A stretch of 14,737 nucleotides of DNA from Prolixibacteraceae bacterium. GTDB taxonomy: Bacteria > Bacteroidota > Bacteroidia > Bacteroidales > Prolixibacteraceae. The notes under the pieces were generated by a model. It was not told the origin of the DNA, made no database searches, and worked only from the letters and a program-made list of their open reading frames with translations. Position 1 is the stretch's first letter. The number at the start of each line of letters is the position of its first letter. The translations under genes and the position numbers were made by a program. Where the stretch lies: positions 1 through 14,737 of the forward strand of contig JAGYOI010000011.1 of the NCBI GenBank assembly GCA_018399395.1. Reading direction: 5' to 3'. Shown here piece after piece: positions 7,918 to 14,737 of this stretch.

Positions 7918-8580
7918 ATGCAAAATAAAAAAATACAGAGTAAAGTTTTATCCATCAAAAATCTTACCGAGTCAACATACATCCTGCGCATCGAACGCAA
8001 TGGCTTCGACTTTAAAGCCGGGCAATACCTTGTTTTAAGTATTCCCGACGAACGAAAAGCAAGGCAATATTCAATTTACAGCAGCGAGAATGATGACTAT
8101 ATCGAATTGCTGATAAAAGAAGTTAACCCGGGTGAACTTTCGCACGAATTAAAATATCTGAAAGTAGGAACGAAAGTACAAATTAGCGGACCTTTTGGTT
8201 ACTTTATTCTTCACGATGAGGTTGTCAAAAATAAACAACACGTTTTTTTTGTTGCAACAGGAACAGGCATTTCGCCTTTCCGCAGTATTATTCTTTCAAA
8301 TCCCGAACTGGATTACACCATGCTGCATGGGGTACGCTACAAATACGAAGCATATAATAAAGAAGATTACACACCTGAACGCTTCGTTCTGTGCTCATCG
8401 TCGAAAGAGAACGGCACAGGCTATAAAGGCAGGGTAACCGATTATTTAAAAGAAAACGATATTAACAAAAAAGCCCTCTACTATTTATGTGGAAACTCGG
8501 CCATGGTTGACGAAGCTACAGAAATACTGGAAGAAAAAGGTCTTTCGCCCGATAACATCAAAACGGAAGTATTTTTCTAA
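7918..8580 (+). CDS. Ferredoxin/flavodoxin-NADP reductase-like flavoprotein
   Basis: A two-domain FAD/NAD(P)H oxidoreductase of the plant-type FNR superfamily without an iron-sulfur domain. Counting from the ATG at 7918 (220 residues), the FAD domain has AGQYLVL, the flavin motif RQYSIYSS (49-56) and GELSHEL (72-78). The nucleotide domain has VATGTGISPFRSI (112-124), LHGVRY and YLCGNSAMVDEA (189-200), and the protein ends in an aromatic residue (EVFF) as many FNRs do. It likely moves electrons between NAD(P)H and ferredoxin or flavodoxin, like E. coli Fpr; partner and cofactor preference are not determined. An in-frame ATG at 7891 would add nine residues (MFNIIKRLI); 7918 is preferred because family members begin just before the KVLSIKNLTE-type strand, but neither start has a clear ribosome site. 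It lies 81 nt after wbqC and may share its transcript. Confidence 0.88.
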   Translation: MQNKKIQSKVLSIKNLTESTYILRIERNGFDFKAGQYLVLSIPDERKARQYSIYSSENDDYIELLIKEVNPGELSHELKYLKVGTKVQISGPFGYFILHDEVVKNKQHVFFVATGTGISPFRSIILSNPELDYTMLHGVRYKYEAYNKEDYTPERFVLCSSSKENGTGYKGRVTDYLKENDINKKALYYLCGNSAMVDEATEILEEKGLSPDNIKTEVFF

Positions 8581-8695
8581 GAAGCTATATAGTTTTTACG
8601 TTCAATATATAACTCAGGTTTAGAACAAAATGGATAGGCAATAATTAGGCATTCTTTTTAATGCAATTTACTTCAATAGCTAATTAAAGTACTAA

Positions 8696-9508
8696 TTAAT
8701 ATTTAGGATTTATCCATTCTTCAAACGAATGATATTTACTTTCGGAAGCCCAACGGATACCTCTTTTCTGAATTTCGAGTACTTCTTTACCATCAAAATC
8801 TTTAATAACATGCCCGAGCGATGAGTAAAATACACGCCCCTTACCGAAGTATTTTTTCCATACAACAGGCATTGTGCAACCTTCTATCCAATTAGCATGT
8901 TCACCACTGAACTGAGTGGTTGCAAGAACATTTACATTGGGGTCAACGTGCATGTAATATTGTTCTGAATTCATCGCGAAATCTTCCATGCCTTTTGTCA
9001 CAGGGTCGTTGTGATCAATAACATTAACTTCGTAATCAATTACTCCGCCAGGATGCGCCACCCATTGGCCTCCAACCATGAACTGATATTTAACATTATT
9101 GCGAAACGAATCGCCAATACCACCGTGCCAGCCGGCCAGTCCTACACCACGCTTTATTGCTTTTAACAAGCCCTCTTCCTGCTCTTTTGAAATTTTGCCC
9201 ATAGTCCAGATTTGAACAACGAGGTCAAGCGTATCCATAAGCTCTTCATTGGTGTAAACACCTAATGAATCGGAAACAATTACCTGAGCTCCTTCGGATC
9301 GCATCCACGGGACAAACAAATCCCTTGTCGGTTCAGGGTCGTGGCCTTCCCAGCCCCCATGTACAAAAAGTACCTTTTTACCATCCAATGTAGGTTCTGG
9401 AGAATTGTCTTCCTGCTTTTTTTCGGCAAGGGTGCACTGTGAAAATAAAAGAATTACAGCAAAAAATGCCGTAACCCAACCACGAAACCTGATATAAGTA
9501 TTATTCAT
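8696..9508 (-). CDS. Secreted ThuA-domain (trehalose utilisation-like) protein
   Basis: A 270-residue exported protein with a ThuA domain, a class I glutamine amidotransferase-like fold. A signal sequence with hydrophobic core at about 11-24 ends in LFSQC (C25). The -1 Gln is poor for lipoprotein processing, so cleavage by signal peptidase I after TLA28 is an alternative. The domain starts with KKVLFVHGGWEGHDP (44-58) and contains GLAGWHGG (123-130), VGGQWVAHPGG (146-156), HNDPVTKG and YSSLGH (228-233), as in other ThuA proteins. The name comes from genes for trehalose/sucrose utilisation that proceed via 3-keto sugars; a catalytic role is not established for most members. It starts 29 nt after the Gfo/Idh stop, so both are probably one transcript and act in the same periplasmic or surface sugar pathway. 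Confidence 0.87.
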   Translation of the reverse strand: MNNTYIRFRGWVTAFFAVILLFSQCTLAEKKQEDNSPEPTLDGKKVLFVHGGWEGHDPEPTRDLFVPWMRSEGAQVIVSDSLGVYTNEELMDTLDLVVQIWTMGKISKEQEEGLLKAIKRGVGLAGWHGGIGDSFRNNVKYQFMVGGQWVAHPGGVIDYEVNVIDHNDPVTKGMEDFAMNSEQYYMHVDPNVNVLATTQFSGEHANWIEGCTMPVVWKKYFGKGRVFYSSLGHVIKDFDGKEVLEIQKRGIRWASESKYHSFEEWINPKY

Positions 9509-9537
9509 CTTTTATATTTTTATCTATTTTAAACTAT

Positions 9538-10830
9538 CTAAAGATGGTATCCTTCACGATAATCACGATGCAATTGAGAATTTGCAGCCGAATCGTTCAC
9601 GAATTTTTGATTGACAGGATCCCAATCTAAAGGACGATCAAGATTGGTGGCGATAATTCCCAAATTGCCAAGAGTTGCTGAGCGATGACCTGCTTCAACA
9701 GGAGCAATAGGATCCTTGCGTGTACGCAACGATTCAATGAAATTACCCAAATGTCCTGATGCTGTTTCATAAGCAGCCGAGTCATCCTTATCAACGGCTC
9801 CGGGCATCAGCGAAGGATCAGAAGCTTCAAATCCGCTGCGTGTAACTTCAATCCAACCATCGCTACCCTGATACTTAACACCAAAACCTTTACCAAATTC
9901 CTCGTTGGCTACTATTACACCATTTTCATATACATACGAAATATAATCCTGATCATTGTGGCCGGCAGGTATAACTCTAACCGGTCCGCTGTTGTCCATA
10001 CCCAAAGCCCACTGAGCCTGGTCGAAATTGTGCGCACCCCAGTCACAAAGGAATCCACCGCCTATGCCTTCGAAATAACGCCATTTTGCCCAGAATGATT
10101 CGTTCTCAACCGGGTCGAGGCTGATAGGCGGATTTAAACCTGAGTTATAATGAATGAATGGATTTGGACCTAACCATTTGTCCCAGTCAAGGTCTGAAGG
10201 TATTTGCTCTTCGGGTAAATCGTATGGGGTTGGAGACGCTCCCACATAAGCATTTATTTTTGACAGTTGCCCCAGTTTACCTTCCTGTACCATTCGTCTT
10301 GCATGCTGGAAATTCGGGTCGGAACGTTGCTGGCTGCCTACAGCGAGAATAATATTGTTTTCTCGTACTGCTTCGCATATTTTTATGCCTTCGTGTATTG
10401 TGAAGGTAACAGGTTTTTCAAGATAGATGTCTTTTCCTGCCTTACAGGCATCAATGGTCTGAATGGCATGCCAGTGGTCAGGTGTAGCTATAACTACTGC
10501 ATCAATATCTTTACGCTCAAGCAAATCCTTATAGTTATGGTAAGTCTTAACTTCAACTGTTTGATCATTGTTCTCATGAATTTTCTTCATGTTTATTTCA
10601 AAGCGTTGCCGCTTTATGCCGTAAACATCAGAACCAGCTACAATTTTCACCCCTGGTATCCGCTGAAATCCATTCGTCAAGTGAACAGATTGACGCCCCA
10701 ATCCGATTATACCAATTCGGATGGTATCATTCTCACTTGTTTTACATGCTTTTAGAAGAGGAAGCACTGATAACCCCAAAGAACCTGCAATGGTCGTCCG
10801 GATAAATGTTTTTCTGTTGATTTTTTTCAT
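9538..10830 (-). CDS. Exported Gfo/Idh/MocA-family oxidoreductase (probable Tat lipoprotein)
   Basis: A 430-residue NAD(P)-dependent oxidoreductase of the glucose-fructose oxidoreductase/inositol dehydrogenase family. The N-terminus NRKTFIR, a hydrophobic stretch (about 11-25) and LLKAC with C29 look like a Tat-type signal with a lipobox; the twin residues are R-K rather than R-R. The Rossmann fold begins IRIGIIGLGRQS (37-48). The family EKP motif is at 138-140 (K139), followed by AVGSQQRSDPNFQHARR. The C-terminal substrate domain has LCDWGAHNFDQAQWALG (261-277), where H267 and D270 are candidate active-site residues. Related exported Gfo/Idh proteins of Bacteroidota and Planctomycetota oxidise sugars, polyols or glycosides, some to 3-keto products; the substrate here is unknown. 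Pre-folding with bound cofactor would explain Tat export. It is the first gene of a two-gene unit with ThuA. Confidence 0.9.
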   Translation of the reverse strand: MKKINRKTFIRTTIAGSLGLSVLPLLKACKTSENDTIRIGIIGLGRQSVHLTNGFQRIPGVKIVAGSDVYGIKRQRFEINMKKIHENNDQTVEVKTYHNYKDLLERKDIDAVVIATPDHWHAIQTIDACKAGKDIYLEKPVTFTIHEGIKICEAVRENNIILAVGSQQRSDPNFQHARRMVQEGKLGQLSKINAYVGASPTPYDLPEEQIPSDLDWDKWLGPNPFIHYNSGLNPPISLDPVENESFWAKWRYFEGIGGGFLCDWGAHNFDQAQWALGMDNSGPVRVIPAGHNDQDYISYVYENGVIVANEEFGKGFGVKYQGSDGWIEVTRSGFEASDPSLMPGAVDKDDSAAYETASGHLGNFIESLRTRKDPIAPVEAGHRSATLGNLGIIATNLDRPLDWDPVNQKFVNDSAANSQLHRDYREGYHL

Positions 10831-10973
10831 AGATGATGAATTAAAAAAGGTTTATTTAATGCTTTTTTATTAGGCAGGGGAAAATTGTTGATAGGCATTT
10901 TTCTGTTCGGAGTGTATCATTTACAATGTTCACATATCATAGAACTAATTATATGGTACTCTATTTCTGTTGA

Positions 10974-11004
10974 CAAAATATTGAAATTAATTATACAATC
11001 AAAA
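10974..11004 (-). promoter_or_regulatory. Weak candidate promoter for the Gfo/Idh-ThuA unit
   Basis: On the minus strand TTTTG (11004-11000) is followed after 19 nt by TATTTTG (10980-10974), one base short of the Bacteroidota -7 pattern TAnnTTTG. It would leave a leader of about 135-140 nt. The match is imperfect in AT-rich DNA. Confidence 0.22.
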
Positions 11005-11056
11005 TAATCTCGAAAAATACATTTAAGTATTTAAGCTGAGTAACAGACTTTGAAAT

Positions 11057-11095
11057 AAAAAAAAGAGGCAGCCTAATATAGACTGCCCCTTTTTT
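11057..11095 (-). terminator. Rho-independent terminator of por (bidirectional shape)
   Basis: Arms at 11059-11071 and 11083-11095 pair over 13 bp with one A/C mismatch. The inner GC-rich part is GGCAG/CTGCC and the outer part is an A-run pairing with a T-run, around an 11-nt loop. Read from por on the minus strand, the hairpin ends in a run of T (11064-11057), as expected for intrinsic termination about 35 nt after the stop. The symmetrical A and T tracts would let it act on the plus strand too, though no plus-strand gene lies upstream. It also insulates the Gfo/Idh-ThuA unit from por transcription. Confidence 0.85.
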
Positions 11096-11105
11096 GTTGT
11101 ATCGA

Positions 11106-11121
11106 AACCGTTTAAACGGTT
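11106..11121. repeat. Perfect 16-bp palindrome just after the por stop
   Basis: AACCGTTTAAACGGTT is identical to its reverse complement and lies 6 nt beyond the por stop codon. As RNA it could form a 6-bp stem with a UUAA loop ahead of the terminator hairpin; as DNA it has the form of a dimeric-protein site. The function is unknown. Confidence 0.6.
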
Positions 11122-11127
11122 ATTATT

Positions 11128-14100
11128 CTACCATTCCTGTTCGCTTTGGCGCTTGTAAAACTTATAACGCCATTCAGCATTGTCCTGTGCTGCTTTGAAA
11201 AGTTCTTTAGCTTCACCAGGGAATGCTTTCATCAGTGAAGTATAACGAACCTCACTTTTCAGGAAGTCTTGGAATTCATCCCACTTAGGTTCTTTGCTGT
11301 CAAGCATAAACGGGTTCTTCCCTTGTGCTTCCATTAGTGGGTTGTACCTGAATAGGTGCCAGTAACCACATTGAACAGCTTTTTTCTCTTCTTCCTGCGT
11401 TTTACCCATTCCTGAGCGTAAACCGTGGTTGATACATGGAGAATAAGCAATAATGATTGATGGCCCGGGGTATTCCTCAGCTTCTTTGAGTGCTTTAAAA
11501 TACTGAGCATTGTTAGCACCCATGGCAACCTGGGCAACGTATACATAACCGTAGGTCATGGCCATAGCTCCAAGGTCTTTCTTGCGGATTTTCTTACCCG
11601 ATGCTGCAAATTTAGCTACTGCACCAGTAGGAGTCGATTTTGACGACTGTCCACCGGTATTCGAGTATACCTCGGTGTCCATAACCAGGATATTGATGTC
11701 TTCGCCGCTGGCAATAACGTGGTCTAAACCACCAAAGCCAATGTCGTAAGCCCATCCGTCGCCACCAAATACCCAAACAGATTTTTTAACCAGGTACTGT
11801 TTCAGTTCGTTTATAATTTTCGCGGCTTCGTGTTTTGAGCCTTCAACTGCCTTTAATACTTTTTTAGTAGCAGCTTTTGAACCCTCGATGGTATCTTTAT
11901 TTTCAAGCCACTCGGCGTAAGCTTCTTTTTCAGCATCACTTGCACCATTGTTCATGGCATCATTCATTACCATTTCGATGCGTGCACGTTGTGCGCTGAT
12001 ACCTTCGGCCATACCGAAACCGTACTCGGCATTGTCTTCGAACAGTGAATTAGCCCATGCTACCCCGTTACCGCTTTTCTTATGTGCGCAATATGGAGTT
12101 GAAGGAGCAGAACCACCGTAAATTGAAGAACATCCTGTTGCGTTGGCAACCATCATTTGTTCACCGTAAAGTTGAGTGATGGTTTTAATATATGGTGTTT
12201 CTCCACAACCGGCACAAGCACCAGAAAATTCGAACAATGGCTGTGCAAATTGTGAGTTTTTAACCGTTTTAAATTTATCAACAACTTCTTTGTAGCCAAC
12301 ATTCTTGTCCATATGGTCGTAACGTTCAACTTCTTCCATTTGCGAGTCGAGCGTTTTCATTACCAGTGATTTTTCTTTTGATGGACAAACGTCAGCACAG
12401 TTACCACAACCAGTACAGTCGAGCGGTGAAACCTGAATTCTGAATTTCAGCCCTTCAAACTGTTTTGCAGGTTTGGCATCAATTACCTCTGTACCGGCAG
12501 GTGCATTGTTCGCTTCTTCTTCGGTAAGAAGGAACGGACGGATTGCAGCGTGCGGACAAACGTATGCACACTGGTTACATTGAATACAGTTTTCAGCCTG
12601 CCATTCGGGTACGTTGATAGCTATACCACGTTTTTCGTAAGCAGTTGTACCAGCAGGGAAAGTACCGTCTTCGCGGTCGACAAATGTTGAAACCGGAAGG
12701 CTGTTTCCGTTTTGAGCGTTGATAACGTCAACAACGTTTTTAATAAATTCCGGACGTTCGCCTTTATCTTCTTTTGTATCGGTATCAATTGATGCCCATT
12801 CGGCAGGTACTTCAATTTTGTTTACATTTTTACCACCTGCATCAACGGCAGCATAGTTCATGTTTACAATTTGCTCACCTTTATTACCGTACGACTTCAC
12901 AATGAATTTCTTCATTTGGTCAACAGCCATTTCGTAAGGTATTACTTCGGTAATTTTGAAGAATGCACTTTGCAGGATGGTGTTGGTACGGTTCCCAAGG
13001 CCAATTTCTTCAGCCAGCTCTGTAGCTTTAATGGTGTAGAAATTAATGTCGTTTTCGGCCATGTATTTTTTCATTTTGGCCGGCAGGCGTTTCTTGGTTT
13101 GTTCTTCATCCCAAATAGTATTTAGCAGGAAGCTTCCGCCTTTTTTCAAACCTTTCAGTACATCGTATGAGTTGATGTAGGCCGGAACGTGGCAAGCAAC
13201 AAAGTCGGGTGTTGTTACCATGTAAGTTGAGCGGATCGGGCTGTCGCCAAAACGAAGGTGTGAACACGTAAAACCGCCTGATTTTTTCGAGTCGTATTCG
13301 AAATATCCCTGGCAGAATTTATCAGTTGCTTCACCAATAATTTTAATTGAGTTTTTATTGGCACCTACCGTACCGTCGGAACCTAAACCGTAGAATTTGG
13401 CTTCTACCAGGTCTTCGGGTGATACTTTGATTTCGTCGATCAATGGTAGCGATGTAAAGGTAACATCGTCAACAATACCTAAGGTGAATTTATTTTTAGG
13501 CTCTTTCATTTCGAGGTTTTTGAAAACCGCGATGATTTGTGAAGGCGTTGTGTCTTTTGAACCCAGACCATAACGACCACCAACAATAACAGGCCATTCT
13601 TTAAACGGAGCTTTTCCGGCTTCAAGGGCTTCACCAATTGAGTTACGTATATCAAGGTAAAGTGGTTCGCCTACCGATCCCGGCTCTTTTGAGCGGTCGA
13701 GCACAGCAATGCGCTTGGTGGTAGCAGGTAATGCCTTCATCAAGTGTTCTGTAGAAAACGGACGGAACAGGTGAACAGCAATTAAACCTACTTTTTCGCC
13801 TTTGGCTGTTAAGTAATCAATGGTTTCTTTAATAGTATCGGTAACCGAACCCATAGCCACTACAATGTTCTCAGCATCTTTGGCTCCGTAGTAATCGAAC
13901 AAATCGTATTTACGGCCGGTTATTTCGCTGATTTTCTTCATGTAGTCTTCAACAATTTCCGGAACATCTTCGTAGAATTTGTTTACAGCCTCTTTAGCCT
14001 GGAAGAAGATGTCGGGGTTTTGAGCAGTACCACGGGTTACCGGGTGCTCGGGATTGAGTGCGCGCTGACGGAATTCGTTCAGTGCATCCGTGTCAACCAG

Positions 14101-14685
14101 CGGTTTCATGTCCTCAACATCCATGGCTTCAATTTTCTGAAGCTCATGTGAAGTACGGAACCCATCGAAGAAAGCAAGGAAAGGAATCCTTGATTTAATG
14201 GTAGCAAGATGTGCTACACCAGCTAGGTCCATTTCTTCTTGTACTGAGCCTGAAGCCAACAATGCAAAACCTGTTTGACGTGTAGAATATACGTCGCTGT
14301 GGTCGCCAAAAATTGAAAGGGCGTGAGCTGCCAGTGCACGTGCACTAACGTGGAATACAGTGGGAAGTAATTCACCGGCAATTTTGTACATGTTAGGAAT
14401 CATCAACAACAGACCTTGCGATGCTGTGTAAGTTGATGTAAGTGTTCCACTTTGCAATGCACCGTGAACAGCACCTGACGCGCCACCTTCACTTTGTAAT
14501 TCGGCCAGACGTACCGGGCGGCCAAACATATTTGTTTTGCCGTTTGCAGCCCATTCATCAACATATTCGGCCATTGTTGATGAAGGCGTAATAGGATAGA
14601 TACAGGCTGCCTCGCTAAACATGTAGCTCATGTAAGCAGCAGCGTAGTTTCCATCGCATACAATAAACTTCTTTTCTTTTGCCAT
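11128..14685 (-). CDS. nifJ: Pyruvate:ferredoxin (flavodoxin) oxidoreductase, single-chain
   Basis: Cytoplasmic enzyme converting pyruvate and CoA to acetyl-CoA and CO2 while reducing ferredoxin or flavodoxin; central in anaerobic carbon metabolism. All domains are fused in 1185 residues. The N-terminal domain has YPITPSSTMAE (30-40) and VSARAL (113-118, R116). The transketolase C-like domain covers about 270-400, and the gamma domain has GLGSDGTVGANKNSIK (433-448). A two-cluster ferredoxin domain has C700, C703, C706, C710 and C757, C760, C763, C767. The TPP domain has GGDGWAYDIGFGG (974-986) and SNTGGQSS (1008-1015). The third 4Fe-4S cluster is ligated, by comparison with the Desulfovibrio africanus enzyme, by C824, C827, C852 and C1084. 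The C-terminus ends soon after, without the oxygen-protective extra domain of that enzyme. The ATG at 14685 directly precedes the first domain. Only 52 bp upstream are visible, with no clear promoter. Confidence 0.97.
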   Translation of the reverse strand: MAKEKKFIVCDGNYAAAYMSYMFSEAACIYPITPSSTMAEYVDEWAANGKTNMFGRPVRLAELQSEGGASGAVHGALQSGTLTSTYTASQGLLLMIPNMYKIAGELLPTVFHVSARALAAHALSIFGDHSDVYSTRQTGFALLASGSVQEEMDLAGVAHLATIKSRIPFLAFFDGFRTSHELQKIEAMDVEDMKPLVDTDALNEFRQRALNPEHPVTRGTAQNPDIFFQAKEAVNKFYEDVPEIVEDYMKKISEITGRKYDLFDYYGAKDAENIVVAMGSVTDTIKETIDYLTAKGEKVGLIAVHLFRPFSTEHLMKALPATTKRIAVLDRSKEPGSVGEPLYLDIRNSIGEALEAGKAPFKEWPVIVGGRYGLGSKDTTPSQIIAVFKNLEMKEPKNKFTLGIVDDVTFTSLPLIDEIKVSPEDLVEAKFYGLGSDGTVGANKNSIKIIGEATDKFCQGYFEYDSKKSGGFTCSHLRFGDSPIRSTYMVTTPDFVACHVPAYINSYDVLKGLKKGGSFLLNTIWDEEQTKKRLPAKMKKYMAENDINFYTIKATELAEEIGLGNRTNTILQSAFFKITEVIPYEMAVDQMKKFIVKSYGNKGEQIVNMNYAAVDAGGKNVNKIEVPAEWASIDTDTKEDKGERPEFIKNVVDVINAQNGNSLPVSTFVDREDGTFPAGTTAYEKRGIAINVPEWQAENCIQCNQCAYVCPHAAIRPFLLTEEEANNAPAGTEVIDAKPAKQFEGLKFRIQVSPLDCTGCGNCADVCPSKEKSLVMKTLDSQMEEVERYDHMDKNVGYKEVVDKFKTVKNSQFAQPLFEFSGACAGCGETPYIKTITQLYGEQMMVANATGCSSIYGGSAPSTPYCAHKKSGNGVAWANSLFEDNAEYGFGMAEGISAQRARIEMVMNDAMNNGASDAEKEAYAEWLENKDTIEGSKAATKKVLKAVEGSKHEAAKIINELKQYLVKKSVWVFGGDGWAYDIGFGGLDHVIASGEDINILVMDTEVYSNTGGQSSKSTPTGAVAKFAASGKKIRKKDLGAMAMTYGYVYVAQVAMGANNAQYFKALKEAEEYPGPSIIIAYSPCINHGLRSGMGKTQEEEKKAVQCGYWHLFRYNPLMEAQGKNPFMLDSKEPKWDEFQDFLKSEVRYTSLMKAFPGEAKELFKAAQDNAEWRYKFYKRQSEQEW

Positions 14686-14737
14686 AACTTATAAGAGTTT
14701 GTATTTATTTATAGTTTCTTTTTTGTTTTAATATAAA
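14686..14737. other. AT-rich leader upstream of nifJ, cut by window edge
   Basis: These 52 bp are almost all A/T. They contain no minus-strand TAnnTTTG match and no clear ribosome binding site, so the nifJ promoter probably lies beyond the window. Confidence 0.4.

Larger units (their letters stand above)
10831..11127. other. Intergenic region between por and the Gfo/Idh gene
   Basis: Nearly 300 bp without a coding signal. The part next to por holds a perfect palindrome and a strong terminator. The remaining 200 bp or so is AT-rich, holds only the weak promoter candidate at 10974-11004, and must carry whatever controls the downstream minus-strand pair. Confidence 0.6.

Noticed and set aside
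8649..8664. Possible terminator hairpin GCATT-CTTTTT-AATGC between the FNR gene and the ThuA gene
   Set aside because: The stem is only 5 bp with three A/T pairs, and no T-run follows on either strand. Chance is likely in this AT-rich convergent gap (8581-8695).
8696..9508. ThuA-like protein as a definite lipoprotein
   Set aside because: The only cysteine near the signal core follows LFSQ, and Gln at -1 is not a normal lipobox residue; ordinary signal peptidase cleavage after TLA is equally possible.
10267..10755. Plus-strand 162-codon frame inside the Gfo/Idh gene
   Set aside because: Antisense to a well-conserved enzyme domain; the product resembles no known family.

Overview
The window looks like chromosomal DNA of an anaerobic or facultatively anaerobic Bacteroidota bacterium, probably near Bacteroidales/Marinilabiliales. 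This is inferred from several points: moderate-to-low GC, almost no Shine-Dalgarno sequences before genes, promoter-like elements of the Bacteroidota type (TTTG / TAnnTTTG), the gene order dapB-lepB-wbqC, the large Bacteroidota form of signal peptidase I, a single-chain pyruvate:ferredoxin oxidoreductase, and an exported Gfo/Idh/MocA + ThuA pair. I see no phage, transposon, CRISPR, tRNA or rRNA signal.

Layout. (1) Positions 1-4819, minus strand: a very large soluble hybrid sensor kinase, truncated by the left window edge. It has about ten tandem PAS-like modules, an unusual H-box, a complete HATPase domain and the start of a C-terminal receiver whose two metal-binding acidic residues are both Asn. 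It continues unbroken to the window edge, so it is easily missed by tools that need a stop codon. (2) Positions 4820-5104: a divergent control region with a good promoter-like match on each strand. (3) Positions 5105-7836, plus strand: a compact dapB-lepB-wbqC operon (lysine/peptidoglycan precursor synthesis, signal peptide cleavage, WbqC-family protein), followed after about 80 bp by a ferredoxin-NADP reductase-like flavoprotein (to 8580). (4) Positions 8696-10830, minus strand: a two-gene unit encoding an exported, probably lipid-anchored Gfo/Idh/MocA oxidoreductase and a secreted ThuA-domain protein, convergent with the reductase gene. (5) Positions 10831-11127: an intergenic stretch with a bidirectional terminator and a perfect 16-bp palindrome. 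(6) Positions 11128-14685, minus strand: nifJ/por, complete, followed by only 52 bp of upstream sequence.

How the genes relate. The dapB operon is housekeeping for the cell envelope. The POR makes reduced ferredoxin from pyruvate, and the FNR-like protein could exchange electrons between ferredoxin/flavodoxin and NAD(P)H, but they are not co-transcribed. The Gfo/Idh-ThuA pair fits periplasmic sugar oxidation or keto-sugar handling, but no SusCD or glycoside hydrolase is present to name a substrate. The giant PAS kinase has no partner regulator in view. Its degenerate receiver and the internal duplication in LepB are the most unusual features. I did not find a clearly new multi-gene system.
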